From Halochromatium sp. (GTDB lineage Bacteria > Pseudomonadota > Gammaproteobacteria > Chromatiales > Chromatiaceae), in the NCBI GenBank assembly GCA_010912705.1, contig POWB01000023.1, positions 24,279 through 88,278 on the forward strand: a DNA stretch of 64,000 nucleotides. Reading direction: 5' to 3'. The notes below the pieces were generated by a model. That model searched no databases. It was not told where the DNA came from and saw nothing but the letters and a program-made list of their open reading frames with translations. The position numbers were made by a program, and so were the translations under genes. Below, in pieces: positions 35,514 through 44,803 of this stretch (its first letter is position 1; every line of letters begins with the position of its first letter).

Positions 35514-38500
35514 TCAGCCGGTCGCGCTGCGAATCCACTCCACCCGCTTGCGCATCACCCCATAGTAGACCACCGGGATCACCACCAGCGTCAGCAGGGT
35601 TGAGACGAACAGGCCGAATAGCAGCGAGACCGCGAGCCCCGAGAAGATTGGGTCATCGAGGATAAATGCGGCACCGGCCATCGCCGCGAGGGCGGTTAAG
35701 ACGATGGGCTTGGTGCGGACGACGGCGGAGTCGACGACCGCGCGCTCCAGGCTCGCGCCCTCGCGCACCTGCTGGTTGATGAAGTCGACCAGCAGGATCG
35801 AGTTGCGCACGATGATGCCGGCGAGCGCGATCATGCCGATCATGCTGGTGGCCGTGAACTGGGCGCCGAGCAACGCATGACCGGGCATGATGCCGATGAT
35901 GGTGAGCGGGATCGGCGCCATGATCACCAAGGGCACCAGGTAGCTGCGGAACTGGGCGACGACCAGCAGGTAGATTAGGATCAGCCCGACCCCATAGGCG
36001 ATGCCCATGTCGCGGAAGGTTTCATAGGTAACCTGCCATTCGCCGTCCCATTTGACGCTGTATTCGTAGGGATTCTCCGGCGGACTCAAAAACCATTGGC
36101 TCAGGCCGAACTCTTCGCTGAGCTTGCCGGCGATCCTGAACAGACCATAGAGCGGGCTGTCGGTCGTGCCGGCCATATCACCGACGACGTAGACGACGGG
36201 TAGCAGATCCTTGTGGTAGATACTGTGCGCGCGTTCGGTGTCGACGACCTCGACGATCTCCGATAGTGGTACCAGCTCGCCACTACGTGCGCGCACTCGC
36301 AGCGCCAAGACCTGCTCCAGATCGGCCTGATCTGCCTCTGAATACTTGACCCGAATTGGCACCGCGAACTTGACGTTGGCGCCATGCAGGAAGCTCATAT
36401 CTTCGCCCTCGAGCACGGTGGCCAAGGCTTGCGCGACCGTCGCCTGCTCGACCCCAAGCCGCGCCGCCTTGGCCCGATCGACAACGACCAGGAACTTGGC
36501 TGAGGGGAATTCTACCGAGTCGTCGATGTCGACGATGTCCTCGGTGCCAGCGAAGCTGTCTCGAACCTGCTTGGCGATCGCGATCTGTCCCGGATAATCG
36601 ATGCCATAGACCTCAGCGACCAAGGGCGAGAGCACGGGTGGGCCGGGCGGGATCTCAACGATCTTGGCGTTACCATCGTATTGGCGCGCGATCGCCTGCA
36701 GGGGCTCGCGTAGCTCGCGTGCGATCTCATGGCTCTTATCGTCGCGGTGATGCTTGTCGACGAAGTTGACCTGCAGATCGCCCAGATGGGCGCCTTCGCG
36801 CAGATAGTATTGCCGAACCAAGCCGTTGAAGTTGATCGGTGCCGCGGTGCCGGCGTAGGCCTGGTAGTCGGTTACCTCCGGTACCCTCTCCAGATACTCA
36901 CCCATCTCGGCGAGCACCCGCGCGGTCTGCTCTAAGCTGGTGCCCTCGGGCATGTCCAACACCAGCTGCAGCTCGCTCTTGTTGTCGAACGGCAACATCT
37001 TCAGGATCACGGTCTTGCTGACCGTCAGCGACAGGGAAGCGGCGATCAGCACCAGGATGCCGGCAAGCAGCAGCCAACGGTTGAGGATGCCCTTGCGGCC
37101 GCTGAGGAAGGGGCCGATGACGCTGTCGAACAGGCGTTGCAGGGTCGAATTGTTGCCCTCGGCATGATGAGCACCGTCGCCGCTCGCAATCGCCGCATCA
37201 TGCCGGGGGCCGAGCAGCTTGTTGCTCATCCAGGGGGTGAAGACGAAGGCCACCACCAGCGAGATCAACATGCCCATGGAGGCATTGATCGGGATCGGGC
37301 TCATGTAGGGCCCCATCAGGCCGGTGACGAAGGCCATCGGCAACAGCGCGGCGATGACGGTGAAGGTCGCGAGGATGGTCGGGCTGCCGACCTCATCGAC
37401 CGCGCCCGGCATTAGATCCAGCAGCTTGCGGCGGCCGATCGCCATGTGCCGATGGATGTTTTCGACGACAACGATGGCGTCATCGACCAGGATGCCGATC
37501 GAGAAGATCAGCGCGAACAGTGAGACGCGATTGAGCGTGAAGCCGTAGGCCCAGGATGCGAACAGGGTCAGTGCTAGGGTCACGATCACCGCCGCACCGA
37601 CGATGATCGACTCGCGCCAGCCGATCGCAATCATCACCAGTAGGATCACCGAGGCGGTGGCAAAGAACAGCTTGCTGATCAGCTTCTTCGCCTTATCATC
37701 GGCGGTTGCGCCATAGTTGCGGGTGATGGTCACCTCGACATTGTCCGGGATGAAGGTGCCTTCGAGCTGACTGAAGCGCTCGATCACCCGCTCGGCGATG
37801 TCGACCGCATTGCTGCCTTCCTGCTTGGCCACCGCGATGGTGACCGCTGGCGTGGTGCCAGTCAGCCTGATGCCCTTATCCTCCGCAGCCGGTCCGGCGC
37901 CCATCCAGACATAGCTCGACGGCACCTCTGGTCCGCGCTCCAGGCTGGCAATATCACGCAGATAGACCGGCCGGCCGCCATGTAGCCCGACGACCAGCTC
38001 ACCAATCTGCTCGGGCGTGGTCAGGAAGGTTCCGGCCTGGACTAGGATCTCACGGTTATCGGCGACGATATCGATGTCATCGCGGATGCCGTTGCTGGCC
38101 TGCAAGGCGCGTCTGAGATCAGTCAGGTCGATCCCATGCGCGGCCAGTCCTTGCGGGTCGAGCACCACCCGCACCACCTGGCGCGGCTCGCCGATGGTAT
38201 AGACATCGCGGGTGCCGGGCACGCGTTTGATCTCCTGCTCGATTGCATGCGCAACCTGGCCCAGCTCGTAGGCGCCAAGGTCGTCATCCTTGGACCAGAG
38301 CGTGGCGGTCAGGATCGGCACATCGTCGATGCCCTTTGGCTTGATGATCGGCTGGCCAACGCCGAGGTTGGGCGGTAGCCAGTCCTCGTTGGAGCGCACC
38401 TTGCTCGAGAGCCGGACGATGGCGTCGGTGCGATCCTCGCCGACCTTGAACTGCACCGTGATCACGGCCATGCCGGGGCGTGAGATCGAGTAGATGTGCT

Positions 38501-38774
38501 TGACACCCTTGATCTCGGACAGCACCTGCTCGGCCGGGCCGGCGACCAGATGCTCGATCTCGGTTGCCGAGGCGCCGGGGAAGGGGATGAAGATATCGGC
38601 GAAGGTGACGTTGATCTGGGGCTCTTCCTCACGTGGCGTGATCAACACCGCGAAGATCCCGAGCATCAGGCCGACCAGCGCCAGCAGCGGCGTGATCTCA
38701 GTGTTTTGGAACTGCTTGGCGATGCGCCCGGAGAGCCCGAGCTTAGGCGCGGCTGGGTTGCTTGGCTCAGTCAT
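35514..38774 (-). CDS. RND-family efflux transporter
   Basis: A 1086-residue inner-membrane pump with 12 membrane segments and two large periplasmic loops. The proton-relay aspartates are in FSIGILVDDAIVVVENI of TM4. N-terminal ADIFIPFPGASATEIEHLVAGPAEQVL and the GPP/PPGPPVLSPL stretch are typical of HAE1-like members. It exports toxic organic compounds or possibly metals, using proton exchange. The ATG at 38774 overlaps the adaptor gene's stop by 8 bp; one at 38792 is possible. No outer-membrane TolC-type gene follows. Confidence 0.92.
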   Translation of the reverse strand: MTEPSNPAAPKLGLSGRIAKQFQNTEITPLLALVGLMLGIFAVLITPREEEPQINVTFADIFIPFPGASATEIEHLVAGPAEQVLSEIKGVKHIYSISRPGMAVITVQFKVGEDRTDAIVRLSSKVRSNEDWLPPNLGVGQPIIKPKGIDDVPILTATLWSKDDDLGAYELGQVAHAIEQEIKRVPGTRDVYTIGEPRQVVRVVLDPQGLAAHGIDLTDLRRALQASNGIRDDIDIVADNREILVQAGTFLTTPEQIGELVVGLHGGRPVYLRDIASLERGPEVPSSYVWMGAGPAAEDKGIRLTGTTPAVTIAVAKQEGSNAVDIAERVIERFSQLEGTFIPDNVEVTITRNYGATADDKAKKLISKLFFATASVILLVMIAIGWRESIIVGAAVIVTLALTLFASWAYGFTLNRVSLFALIFSIGILVDDAIVVVENIHRHMAIGRRKLLDLMPGAVDEVGSPTILATFTVIAALLPMAFVTGLMGPYMSPIPINASMGMLISLVVAFVFTPWMSNKLLGPRHDAAIASGDGAHHAEGNNSTLQRLFDSVIGPFLSGRKGILNRWLLLAGILVLIAASLSLTVSKTVILKMLPFDNKSELQLVLDMPEGTSLEQTARVLAEMGEYLERVPEVTDYQAYAGTAAPINFNGLVRQYYLREGAHLGDLQVNFVDKHHRDDKSHEIARELREPLQAIARQYDGNAKIVEIPPGPPVLSPLVAEVYGIDYPGQIAIAKQVRDSFAGTEDIVDIDDSVEFPSAKFLVVVDRAKAARLGVEQATVAQALATVLEGEDMSFLHGANVKFAVPIRVKYSEADQADLEQVLALRVRARSGELVPLSEIVEVVDTERAHSIYHKDLLPVVYVVGDMAGTTDSPLYGLFRIAGKLSEEFGLSQWFLSPPENPYEYSVKWDGEWQVTYETFRDMGIAYGVGLILIYLLVVAQFRSYLVPLVIMAPIPLTIIGIMPGHALLGAQFTATSMIGMIALAGIIVRNSILLVDFINQQVREGASLERAVVDSAVVRTKPIVLTALAAMAGAAFILDDPIFSGLAVSLLFGLFVSTLLTLVVIPVVYYGVMRKRVEWIRSATG

Positions 38775-39903
38775 GGCTCCCTGCTCCATCATTGGCGCGG
38801 GCTTGTGCCTGGGCCTTCAAGGCCACGCCAGCGGCGATTGGGTCGAGCGCCACCTGTTCGCCCTCGGTCAGGCCGGAGAGGACGACGACCTCTTTGTCGA
38901 TCACCGGGCCAACGCGGATCTGCCGTAGCCGGATGTCGCCATCGGCATCGACTAGGTAGACAGCGGTGACCTCTGAGCGGTAGACCACGGCCTGTTTCGG
39001 CACCGTGAGCTGCTCCTTCTTGCCGGTGACGATGCTGGTCTTGACGAACATGCCGGGGAAGAGCCCTGGCGTCTCAGTGGCCAGGTCGGCGCGAACCTTG
39101 AAGGTATTAGAGCCGAGGTCAGCAAAAGGAAACACCGTGATGCGCTCGGGGATCGCGACCTCAGCGTTCGGCAAGTAGACCTTGATCTCGCCAAGCTCAC
39201 GGACCGCTGGGATGACGCTCTGCGGCACATCGATGATCACCCGTAGCTGCTCCAGCGAGATGCCGCTCATCACCGGGCTGCCGGGGCTCGCGACCTCACC
39301 AAGCTCGACATGACGACGAATGACGATGCCGGAGTAGGGCGCGCGAATCTGGGTGTATGCCAACTGCTCCTGTGCCTGCTCCAGGTTGGCCTGGGCTGAT
39401 TCGAGGCGGGCCTCGGCGCTTTCGAGATCGGCCTTGGCCTGATCCATCGCTGATTCGGATACGTTCTGTTGCTTATATAGCCCTTCGATGCGGTTATATT
39501 CATCACGGGCCTGCTCGAGCTTCGCTGAGGCCGATCTCAGATCAGCCGCCGCTTGCGCGAGCCGTGCGCGATGCTCGGTATCGCGCAGCTTGACGACCAC
39601 CTCACCCTTTTCAACGAAGTCATCCACATCGTAGAGGATCGCTTCGACCTGGCCGCTCGTCTGTGCCGATACCGTGGTGCGGTTGATCGCCTCGACGACA
39701 CCGTCGAGGCGGTATTCCTTGGGGACGACGCGGTAGCTTGCCTCAGCGGTCTCGATCCTGCTGTCGGATGCGGTCTGTGCAAGGTCTTGGGTCTGGTCTT
39801 GGGGCTGATTTAAGTCAATCTCATCGCTGATCGCTGCGGCTGGCAGCAGTGATAGCGGTACCAGGAATGCCAGACTGAGTCGAAGTCTTTGATGAGAGAA
39901 CAT
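38767..39903 (-). CDS. RND periplasmic adaptor (membrane fusion protein)
   Basis: A 378-residue protein with a signal peptide (RLSLAFLVPLSLLPAAA), a lipoyl half-motif, a coiled-coil hairpin from about residue 85 to 165 (repeated ALEQARDEYNRIE-like heptads), and beta-barrel domains ending GLTEGEQVALDPIAAGV. It links the RND pump to an outer-membrane channel. ATG at 39903 begins the signal peptide. First of the adaptor-pump pair; a small 88-residue gene lies just upstream. Confidence 0.9.
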   Translation of the reverse strand: MFSHQRLRLSLAFLVPLSLLPAAAISDEIDLNQPQDQTQDLAQTASDSRIETAEASYRVVPKEYRLDGVVEAINRTTVSAQTSGQVEAILYDVDDFVEKGEVVVKLRDTEHRARLAQAAADLRSASAKLEQARDEYNRIEGLYKQQNVSESAMDQAKADLESAEARLESAQANLEQAQEQLAYTQIRAPYSGIVIRRHVELGEVASPGSPVMSGISLEQLRVIIDVPQSVIPAVRELGEIKVYLPNAEVAIPERITVFPFADLGSNTFKVRADLATETPGLFPGMFVKTSIVTGKKEQLTVPKQAVVYRSEVTAVYLVDADGDIRLRQIRVGPVIDKEVVVLSGLTEGEQVALDPIAAGVALKAQAQARANDGAGSHD

Positions 39904-39951
39904 AAGCGGTATGCCCAAGGTTGGAGAGCCGTGGATTTGGATTGCCTGCAA

Positions 39952-40218
39952 TCAAGCGAGAAGCTCGTCTGGTGTCGTTGCACGATTGCTGTCCAACATC
40001 CGCTGAAAGCGCTGTGGGTCTCGTTTCAGGATCTCGACGTACTCATCGAGCAATTGAGCCCAGTCTGGGCCGCCGTGCTCCTGGAACTTAGCGAGCGCAA
40101 CCAGCAGGATCTTGGCTGCAGCGCGTAGCTCACGCTGATCACCCTCACCATAGTGCTGCACCAGCTCGACATAGAGGGCTTCGACCCGTTCGATAGGGGA
40201 CTCGAGGTGTGGAGGCAT
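39952..40218 (-). CDS. Small conserved-looking hypothetical protein
   Basis: An 88-residue, acidic, wholly helical protein (RVEALYVELVQHYGEGDQRELRAAAKILLVALAKF). No membrane segment, no cysteine and no family recognised. Codon use is like its neighbours and the ATG at 40218 has a plausible site, so it is likely real. It sits between fkpB and the efflux operon in the same orientation, 48 bp before the adaptor gene. Confidence 0.6.
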   Translation of the reverse strand: MPPHLESPIERVEALYVELVQHYGEGDQRELRAAAKILLVALAKFQEHGGPDWAQLLDEYVEILKRDPQRFQRMLDSNRATTPDELLA

Positions 40219-40242
40219 AGGGTCATTGGACTAGCATGAGGC

Positions 40243-40683
40243 TTAGGACACCGCGATTACCTGCGCGTGGAGACGCAGGCCGCGATGCGCAAGCGGATGA
40301 TTGAAGTCGACCTCAACTTCGGTGTCATTGACGCTGAGAATGGTGCCTGGGGTCTCCTGTCCACCCGGAGCCTGGAATTGGATCACCTGGCCCGGCTCAG
40401 GCGCAAATCCCGATGGTAGATCGCTCTTTGGTACTCGCTGCACGAGCGCTGCGTTATGCGCACCGAAAAGCGCGGCGCCATCGGCTAGCATCTGCTCATC
40501 AGCACCAGGCTCCAAGTCAACCAATAAGCGCTCGAGGTCTGGGGCGAGCGTGCCATCGCCGCAGCGAAAGCGCATCGGCTCACCGTCAAAGCTCGAGAGC
40601 ACCTCGGTGCCGTCATCGAGATAGATGGCGAGATGCAGGCAGACCTGTCTGCCCGGGCCGATCTTGGTGGTATCGGAAGTCAA
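40243..40683 (-). CDS. fkpB: FkpB/SlpA-like FKBP peptidyl-prolyl isomerase
   Basis: A 146-residue FKBP with an insert-in-flap domain. GTEVLSSFDGEPMRFRCGDG, LVQRVPKSDLP and DFNHPLAHRGLRLHAQV mark the SlpA/FkpB type. The aromatic residues of the active pocket are partly replaced, as is usual in this low-activity group. Cytoplasmic prolyl isomerase and possible ribosome-linked chaperone. Gene is 24 bp upstream of the small hypothetical gene and divergent from the DNA glycosylase. Confidence 0.85.
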   Translation of the reverse strand: MTSDTTKIGPGRQVCLHLAIYLDDGTEVLSSFDGEPMRFRCGDGTLAPDLERLLVDLEPGADEQMLADGAALFGAHNAALVQRVPKSDLPSGFAPEPGQVIQFQAPGGQETPGTILSVNDTEVEVDFNHPLAHRGLRLHAQVIAVS

Positions 40684-40793
40684 GCGTTGAAACCTTGCGG
40701 TTGGCTAGGATGCAGCTCAGTATGCCGTTCTTTGGCTGTCCCTGTCTTGTCTTTGCGTGGCTTCCTCTTGCGTCGATTTTTACTGCAGCACAG

Positions 40794-41381
40794 ATGGCTA
40801 ATCGCGGCATGGTCACCATCGAATCTGAGCTAAAGACCGCCTTCCCGCCGGTCGTTGGCCCAGGTGCGCGTCTGCTGATCCTTGGCTCGATGCCTGGGGA
40901 GGCCTCGCTACGGCAGCGGCAATATTATGGTCATCCGCGCAACGCCTTTTGGCCGATCTTAAGCGAGCTGCTTGGAATGCCAATACAGGCGAGCTATGCG
41001 GAGCGCTGCGCGGTACTGGTCGCGCGTGGCATCGCGCTCTGGGATGTGATCGCGGCGTGCGAGCGCCCTGGAAGTCTTGATCAAGCGATCCGACCGGAGA
41101 CGGTTCGGGTCAACGACTTCAGGACCTTTTTCGAGGCCAGGCCGGGGATTATCCAGCTGGTCTTTAACGGTGGCACGGCTGAGCGTGAATACCGCCGGCG
41201 GGTGCTTCCTGAGCTGCAGCCACCACACCGCGAGATTCAACGGCATCGGCTGCCTTCGACCAGTCCGGCACATGCATCGCTGCGGTTTGAGCAGAAGCTA
41301 GTGGCCTGGGGCTCGATCCTTGACTGGCTCGGTATCGATCAAGTCGAACCGTTGAGGTCAGATGGTCAGGTTACCATTTAG
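40794..41381 (+). CDS. Family 6 uracil-DNA-glycosylase superfamily (hypoxanthine-DNA glycosylase)
   Basis: A 195-residue enzyme. LLILGSMPGEASLRQRQYYGHPRNAFWP and the late LPSTSPAHASLRF match the HDG family, which removes hypoxanthine (from deaminated adenine) from DNA. The asparagine in HPRNAFW is the conserved catalytic-site residue of the family. Two ATGs fit (40794, 40809), and neither has a strong ribosome site. It is divergent from fkpB and precedes a stretch of gene remnants. Confidence 0.85.
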   Translation: MANRGMVTIESELKTAFPPVVGPGARLLILGSMPGEASLRQRQYYGHPRNAFWPILSELLGMPIQASYAERCAVLVARGIALWDVIAACERPGSLDQAIRPETVRVNDFRTFFEARPGIIQLVFNGGTAEREYRRRVLPELQPPHREIQRHRLPSTSPAHASLRFEQKLVAWGSILDWLGIDQVEPLRSDGQVTI

Positions 41382-41487
41382 CGCAGCGGCGGTCTCTACA
41401 ATAGTGATCGCACGCGCACGTTCAACGACGGTGGTCGGGTCAGTTCTCCGCGGGCCTTTGGTTTCTGCGCGCCGCGCCGGGCCGGCA

Positions 41488-41814
41488 TTAGCGCAGCCCC
41501 ATCAAGGTCGAGCTGATCCGGTCGGTGAGGCCAGCAATGGCCTCGGTGGCGCCGCCGCAGAGGCGCTCGTCGAGGTAGTCGCGCAACAGCGGCAAGAGTT
41601 CCAATTCTAGGTGTCTGGCGACTCGGGCTGGGCGGACAGCGAAGTCGACGCCCTCGGCGGCCACAACCTCCAGGTCCGGCTAGACCGCAATGAAGGCAAA
41701 GCGGCGACGGATCGCAAGGTCCATGCGCGCGATGCTGCGGTCGGCGGTGTTGCGGATGCCGAGCACCATCAGGTTGGGCGAGAGTTCTAGCTCGGGTGGG
41801 TGACCGGCAGTGAG
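41488..41814 (-). pseudogene. McrB-like AAA+ GTPase, C-terminal remnant with an in-frame stop
   Basis: On the minus strand one frame reads PPELELSPNLMVLGIRNTAD, then RSIARMDLAIRRRFAFIAV, a stop (TAG, complement of 41680-41682), then PDLEVVAAEGV and, near the end, LELELLPLLRDYLDERLCGG, stopping at 41488. The GxxNTADRS...DxAxRRRFAF block is the hallmark of McrB-type AAA+ proteins (sensor and arginine finger), and LLPLLRDY is typical of their C-terminus. A stop lies just upstream (41815-41817). The Walker A part is missing. Remnant of a modified-DNA restriction system. Confidence 0.65.
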
Positions 41815-41906
41815 TCAATGGCGGCTGTCCGCAGTGTTAAGTTGGTACAACAGCATTGTTGTCTTGCACGAGACCCGTTGCCAAGAGATAGCTTGAACGG
41901 CAGCCA

Positions 41907-42119
41907 GTGCTATCCTTCATGTGCAACCTAATGCTCGGCGCCTGCGTCGACGAGAAAAAGGGCAGGTCGATTGCGCGAATGATGGGTATTCCGGTGCTGG
42001 GGTTTGTCGGCTTGCTGCTGATGACCGTGCAGAAGAATCACCTTGCGCCTGCTGAGGCTGAGCAGATGCTCGAAGTCGCCATGCAACGTGGTTTTCGTCT
42101 TTCTGGGCGCCGATCCTGA
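41907..42119 (+). pseudogene. DUF3368/PIN-like toxin, C-terminal fragment
   Basis: A 70-codon frame containing VDEKKGRSIARMMGIPVLGF and VGLLLMTVQKNHL, ending EVAMQRGFRLSGRRS. This is the C-terminal third of DUF3368-type PIN-like proteins (D-x-x-A-R-x-x-A-x-x-x-G-I-P-V-x-G, then GFRLS). The N-terminal catalytic acids are absent, so it is a relic. It sits 33 bp before the methyltransferase gene. Confidence 0.6.
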
Positions 42120-42152
42120 AGCCTGCCGTTTAGTAAGCTCTTTGAGACACAG

Positions 42153-43421
42153 ATGGATACATCCTCGAGACCACGCCCAACGCTGACTGCAATCAGTCTC
42201 TATACCGGAGCGGGCGGCCTAGATCTAGGCTTTGAGGCGGCCGGCTTCGAGACTCGCATTGCGCTCGAAATGGATGACGATTGCGTTGCCACGCTGCGTG
42301 CCAACCGTTCTTGGCCAGTGATCCACCGCTCAATTCACGATGCGTCGTCGGCAGACCTTCTTCGCGAAGCAGACCTTGAGTCGGGTGAAGCAGATGTGCT
42401 CATTGGCGGCCCACCCTGTCAGCCGTTTTCAAAATGCGGGTACTGGGCGACGGGCGATGCCCGGCGCTTGGAGGATCCTCGCGCCTCGACGGTTGAAGCC
42501 TATTTGCGCGTACTGCGTGACGTCAGGCCTCGTGCTTTTCTCATGGAGAATGTCGCTGGTCTGGCCTTTCGTGGAAAGGACGAAGGGATCGAACTGATCC
42601 ATCAGATCGTGGCGTCGATTAACCGCGAGCAGGGAACCTCCTATGGCGTTGAGCTACTGGTGCTCAATGCCGCCGATTTCGGCGTTCCTCAGACTCGCGA
42701 GCGTGCCTTCTTAATCGGCGCCCGTGACGGCTCGCGCTTTGGTCAGCTAGCGCCCACGCACCGACCGGCCGACGCCGGGACGAAGGGTAGCCAGCTTGCG
42801 CTCGCGCTTGATCTGCCGCGCTATCGAAACGCCTGGGACGCCATTGGTGACTTGGAAGGCGAAGACGATCCAGAGCTTCGATTACGTGGCAAATGGGCTG
42901 ACCTGTTGCCATCGATTCCGGAGGGAAGCAACTATCTCTATCACACCGATCGTGGCGCTGGTCTACCCCTGTTCGGCTGGCGACGCAGGTTCTGGAATTT
43001 TCTGCTGAAGCTGGCGAAGGATCAGCCGTCTTGGACGCTCACGGCCCAGCCAGGGCCGGCGACAGGTCCGTTCCACTGGAAGAACCGACGCCTTTCTGCA
43101 CGTGAGCTGTGTCGATTACAAACCTTACCGGATGACTATTACGTTCTCGGCGCTCTTGGTACCGTCCAGAGGCAGTTGGGCAATGCCGTTCCCTCGGCGC
43201 TGGCTGAGGTGATCGCGCTCCAGCTGCGCCAACGCTTGCTCGGCGAGGCAGCGAGCGTTGATCGTGGTGTTTCTCTCATACCTTCCGTTCGCGGGGAGCC
43301 TCCACCGCCAGAGCCTCTGCAGCCGGTCGCTGACAAATTTGTGCATTTGGCTGGTCGTCACGAGCCGCATCCAGGGACTGGTAAGGGGCACCGCGCATCG
43401 CTGCGAGCAGTGTCGCTTTAG
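42153..43421 (+). CDS. C5-cytosine DNA methyltransferase
   Basis: A 422-residue enzyme with the ordered motifs: I (SLYTGAGGLDLGFEAAGF), IV (GGPPCQPFSKCG with the catalytic Cys), VI (MENVAGL), VIII (QTRERAFLIGA), IX/X (RELCRLQTLPDDY, RQLGNAVPSALAEV). It makes 5-methylcytosine in a short target that cannot be read from sequence. The last ~40 residues (after AEVIALQLRQRLLGE) are an extension. The endonuclease candidate follows 35 bp later in the same direction, so this is probably the M gene of a type II system. Confidence 0.95.
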   Translation: MDTSSRPRPTLTAISLYTGAGGLDLGFEAAGFETRIALEMDDDCVATLRANRSWPVIHRSIHDASSADLLREADLESGEADVLIGGPPCQPFSKCGYWATGDARRLEDPRASTVEAYLRVLRDVRPRAFLMENVAGLAFRGKDEGIELIHQIVASINREQGTSYGVELLVLNAADFGVPQTRERAFLIGARDGSRFGQLAPTHRPADAGTKGSQLALALDLPRYRNAWDAIGDLEGEDDPELRLRGKWADLLPSIPEGSNYLYHTDRGAGLPLFGWRRRFWNFLLKLAKDQPSWTLTAQPGPATGPFHWKNRRLSARELCRLQTLPDDYYVLGALGTVQRQLGNAVPSALAEVIALQLRQRLLGEAASVDRGVSLIPSVRGEPPPPEPLQPVADKFVHLAGRHEPHPGTGKGHRASLRAVSL

Positions 43422-43456
43422 CTCGGTGGCCTTGGGCTTTAGGGTTTAGTAGGGCG

Positions 43457-44635
43457 ATGACTTATCAGCGATTTTCTGTCAGTCGCAGCCAAAAAGCGCC
43501 TTTGCTGGCGTTTATCTTGTCGGCTTTGGATGCCGCGGGCTGTCGCGTACTCCATTGCTCTGATCCGAGTGAGGCGCCGTTTCGAATCAGCTTTGAGGCA
43601 CCGGATGGTGAGCGCTTAGGCATCATCGCCTATGCCTTTCTTGCAAACAGTCGCACGACCCGAAATCGGCCTGTTGACGAGCATCGATTTCAGGTGAAGT
43701 ACGGTCCCAAGACCGGAGAGCTGCATGAGCTCTGGCAGGACCCATTTGGTCTGTATACCACGCTCTTTCTCGGCATCAATCCCGAGCGCGGCTTCTTCGT
43801 TGCAGCTGACCCTGTGCTGCATAGCCCAACACGCTTCTTCATCTCCGTCGAATTCAAGGAACAGCAAGTCCAAGCCATCCTTGATCGCGGGTGGCTCTCG
43901 TGGGAGCGCCAGAAACGCTCCAAGGATGGCTTGGAGGAGCCTGCCGAGGTCATGGTTGGTGGCTTGCCAGACCAATTCCTGCGCTATGTTCGGTTTGAGC
44001 GTGCGGCAAAAGGGCTGGATACCGGGCACCGCGGTCTGCTTGCCGACAAGGTGGCAGAGCTGGAGTGCTTGTCGATACCAAGGCAGGAAACGGACGCGGG
44101 AGCGTCCGTGGGGTCAGCAGGTCTGCATCAGTTGGCGACAGAATTCCAACTGACGGAAGCCGAGATACTCGATTTGATCGAGAGTGCTCCTCGACTCAAG
44201 ATGGCCGTTCGTGGTTGGGTGGCCGAGACCCATTTGCTCAGGCAACTCGCCGGACTGCCAGCCATAACCGAGTGCACGGCGATCGAAGAGGATGGGCGTC
44301 CAGACCTGCGCGTATCGCTCCGCGGCGGTCGACCGTTACTGATCGAGTGCAAGAATATTCTGCGGCGACCCTATGCTGACGGAAGCTATCGGCTCGACTT
44401 CCAACGCACCCGCGCAGCGAAGGGCAATCCCTGCTCTCGGTATTACACGACCGCTGAGTTTGAAGTGGTTGCTGCCTGCCTGCATCCGCAGACCGAGCAG
44501 TGGGATTTCCGTTACGCTCTCACCCGTGATCTGGATCCTCACGAGCATTGTCCAGGCAGGTTGAGCAACCGTGCCAGGATTGACTCACGTTGGGGGCAGG
44601 ATGTCGTCTCAGTCCTAGAGCGGGCGCTGATTTGA
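43457..44635 (+). CDS. Putative type II restriction endonuclease (PD-(D/E)XK)
   Basis: A 392-residue protein with no overall family I recognise. Residues about 285-305 read GRPDLRVSLRGGRPLLIECKN: PD, a 12-13-residue spacer and ExK, the catalytic pattern of PD-(D/E)XK nucleases. The N-terminal 190 residues look like a separate folded domain (FRISFEAPDGERLGIIAYAF), and a short helix-turn-helix-like region (ATEFQLTEAEILDLIES) lies before the nuclease part. Position next to the cytosine methyltransferase supports a restriction role, which remains inference. Confidence 0.6.
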   Translation: MTYQRFSVSRSQKAPLLAFILSALDAAGCRVLHCSDPSEAPFRISFEAPDGERLGIIAYAFLANSRTTRNRPVDEHRFQVKYGPKTGELHELWQDPFGLYTTLFLGINPERGFFVAADPVLHSPTRFFISVEFKEQQVQAILDRGWLSWERQKRSKDGLEEPAEVMVGGLPDQFLRYVRFERAAKGLDTGHRGLLADKVAELECLSIPRQETDAGASVGSAGLHQLATEFQLTEAEILDLIESAPRLKMAVRGWVAETHLLRQLAGLPAITECTAIEEDGRPDLRVSLRGGRPLLIECKNILRRPYADGSYRLDFQRTRAAKGNPCSRYYTTAEFEVVAACLHPQTEQWDFRYALTRDLDPHEHCPGRLSNRARIDSRWGQDVVSVLERALI

Positions 44636-44803
44636 GGAGGCTGTTTCCCGTGAGTAAGCAGCAGCCTGTGCCAAGGTTTGATCGGCTACATTCAGCCTCA
44701 TCGACGGCATCATAGGAGCAGTTGGATCTTCCAAGCTGCTACTTCGTCGAGTAGTGCGGCGGCTCGGATTCGCTGAAAGGAGTGCCGCGTGCTGGTTGCG
44801 ATC

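Noticed and set aside
41396..41818. 140-codon Arg/Pro-rich minus-strand open frame
   Set aside because: The neighbouring minus frame carries the McrB-type motifs; this one is a frame shadow rich in Arg, Pro and His.
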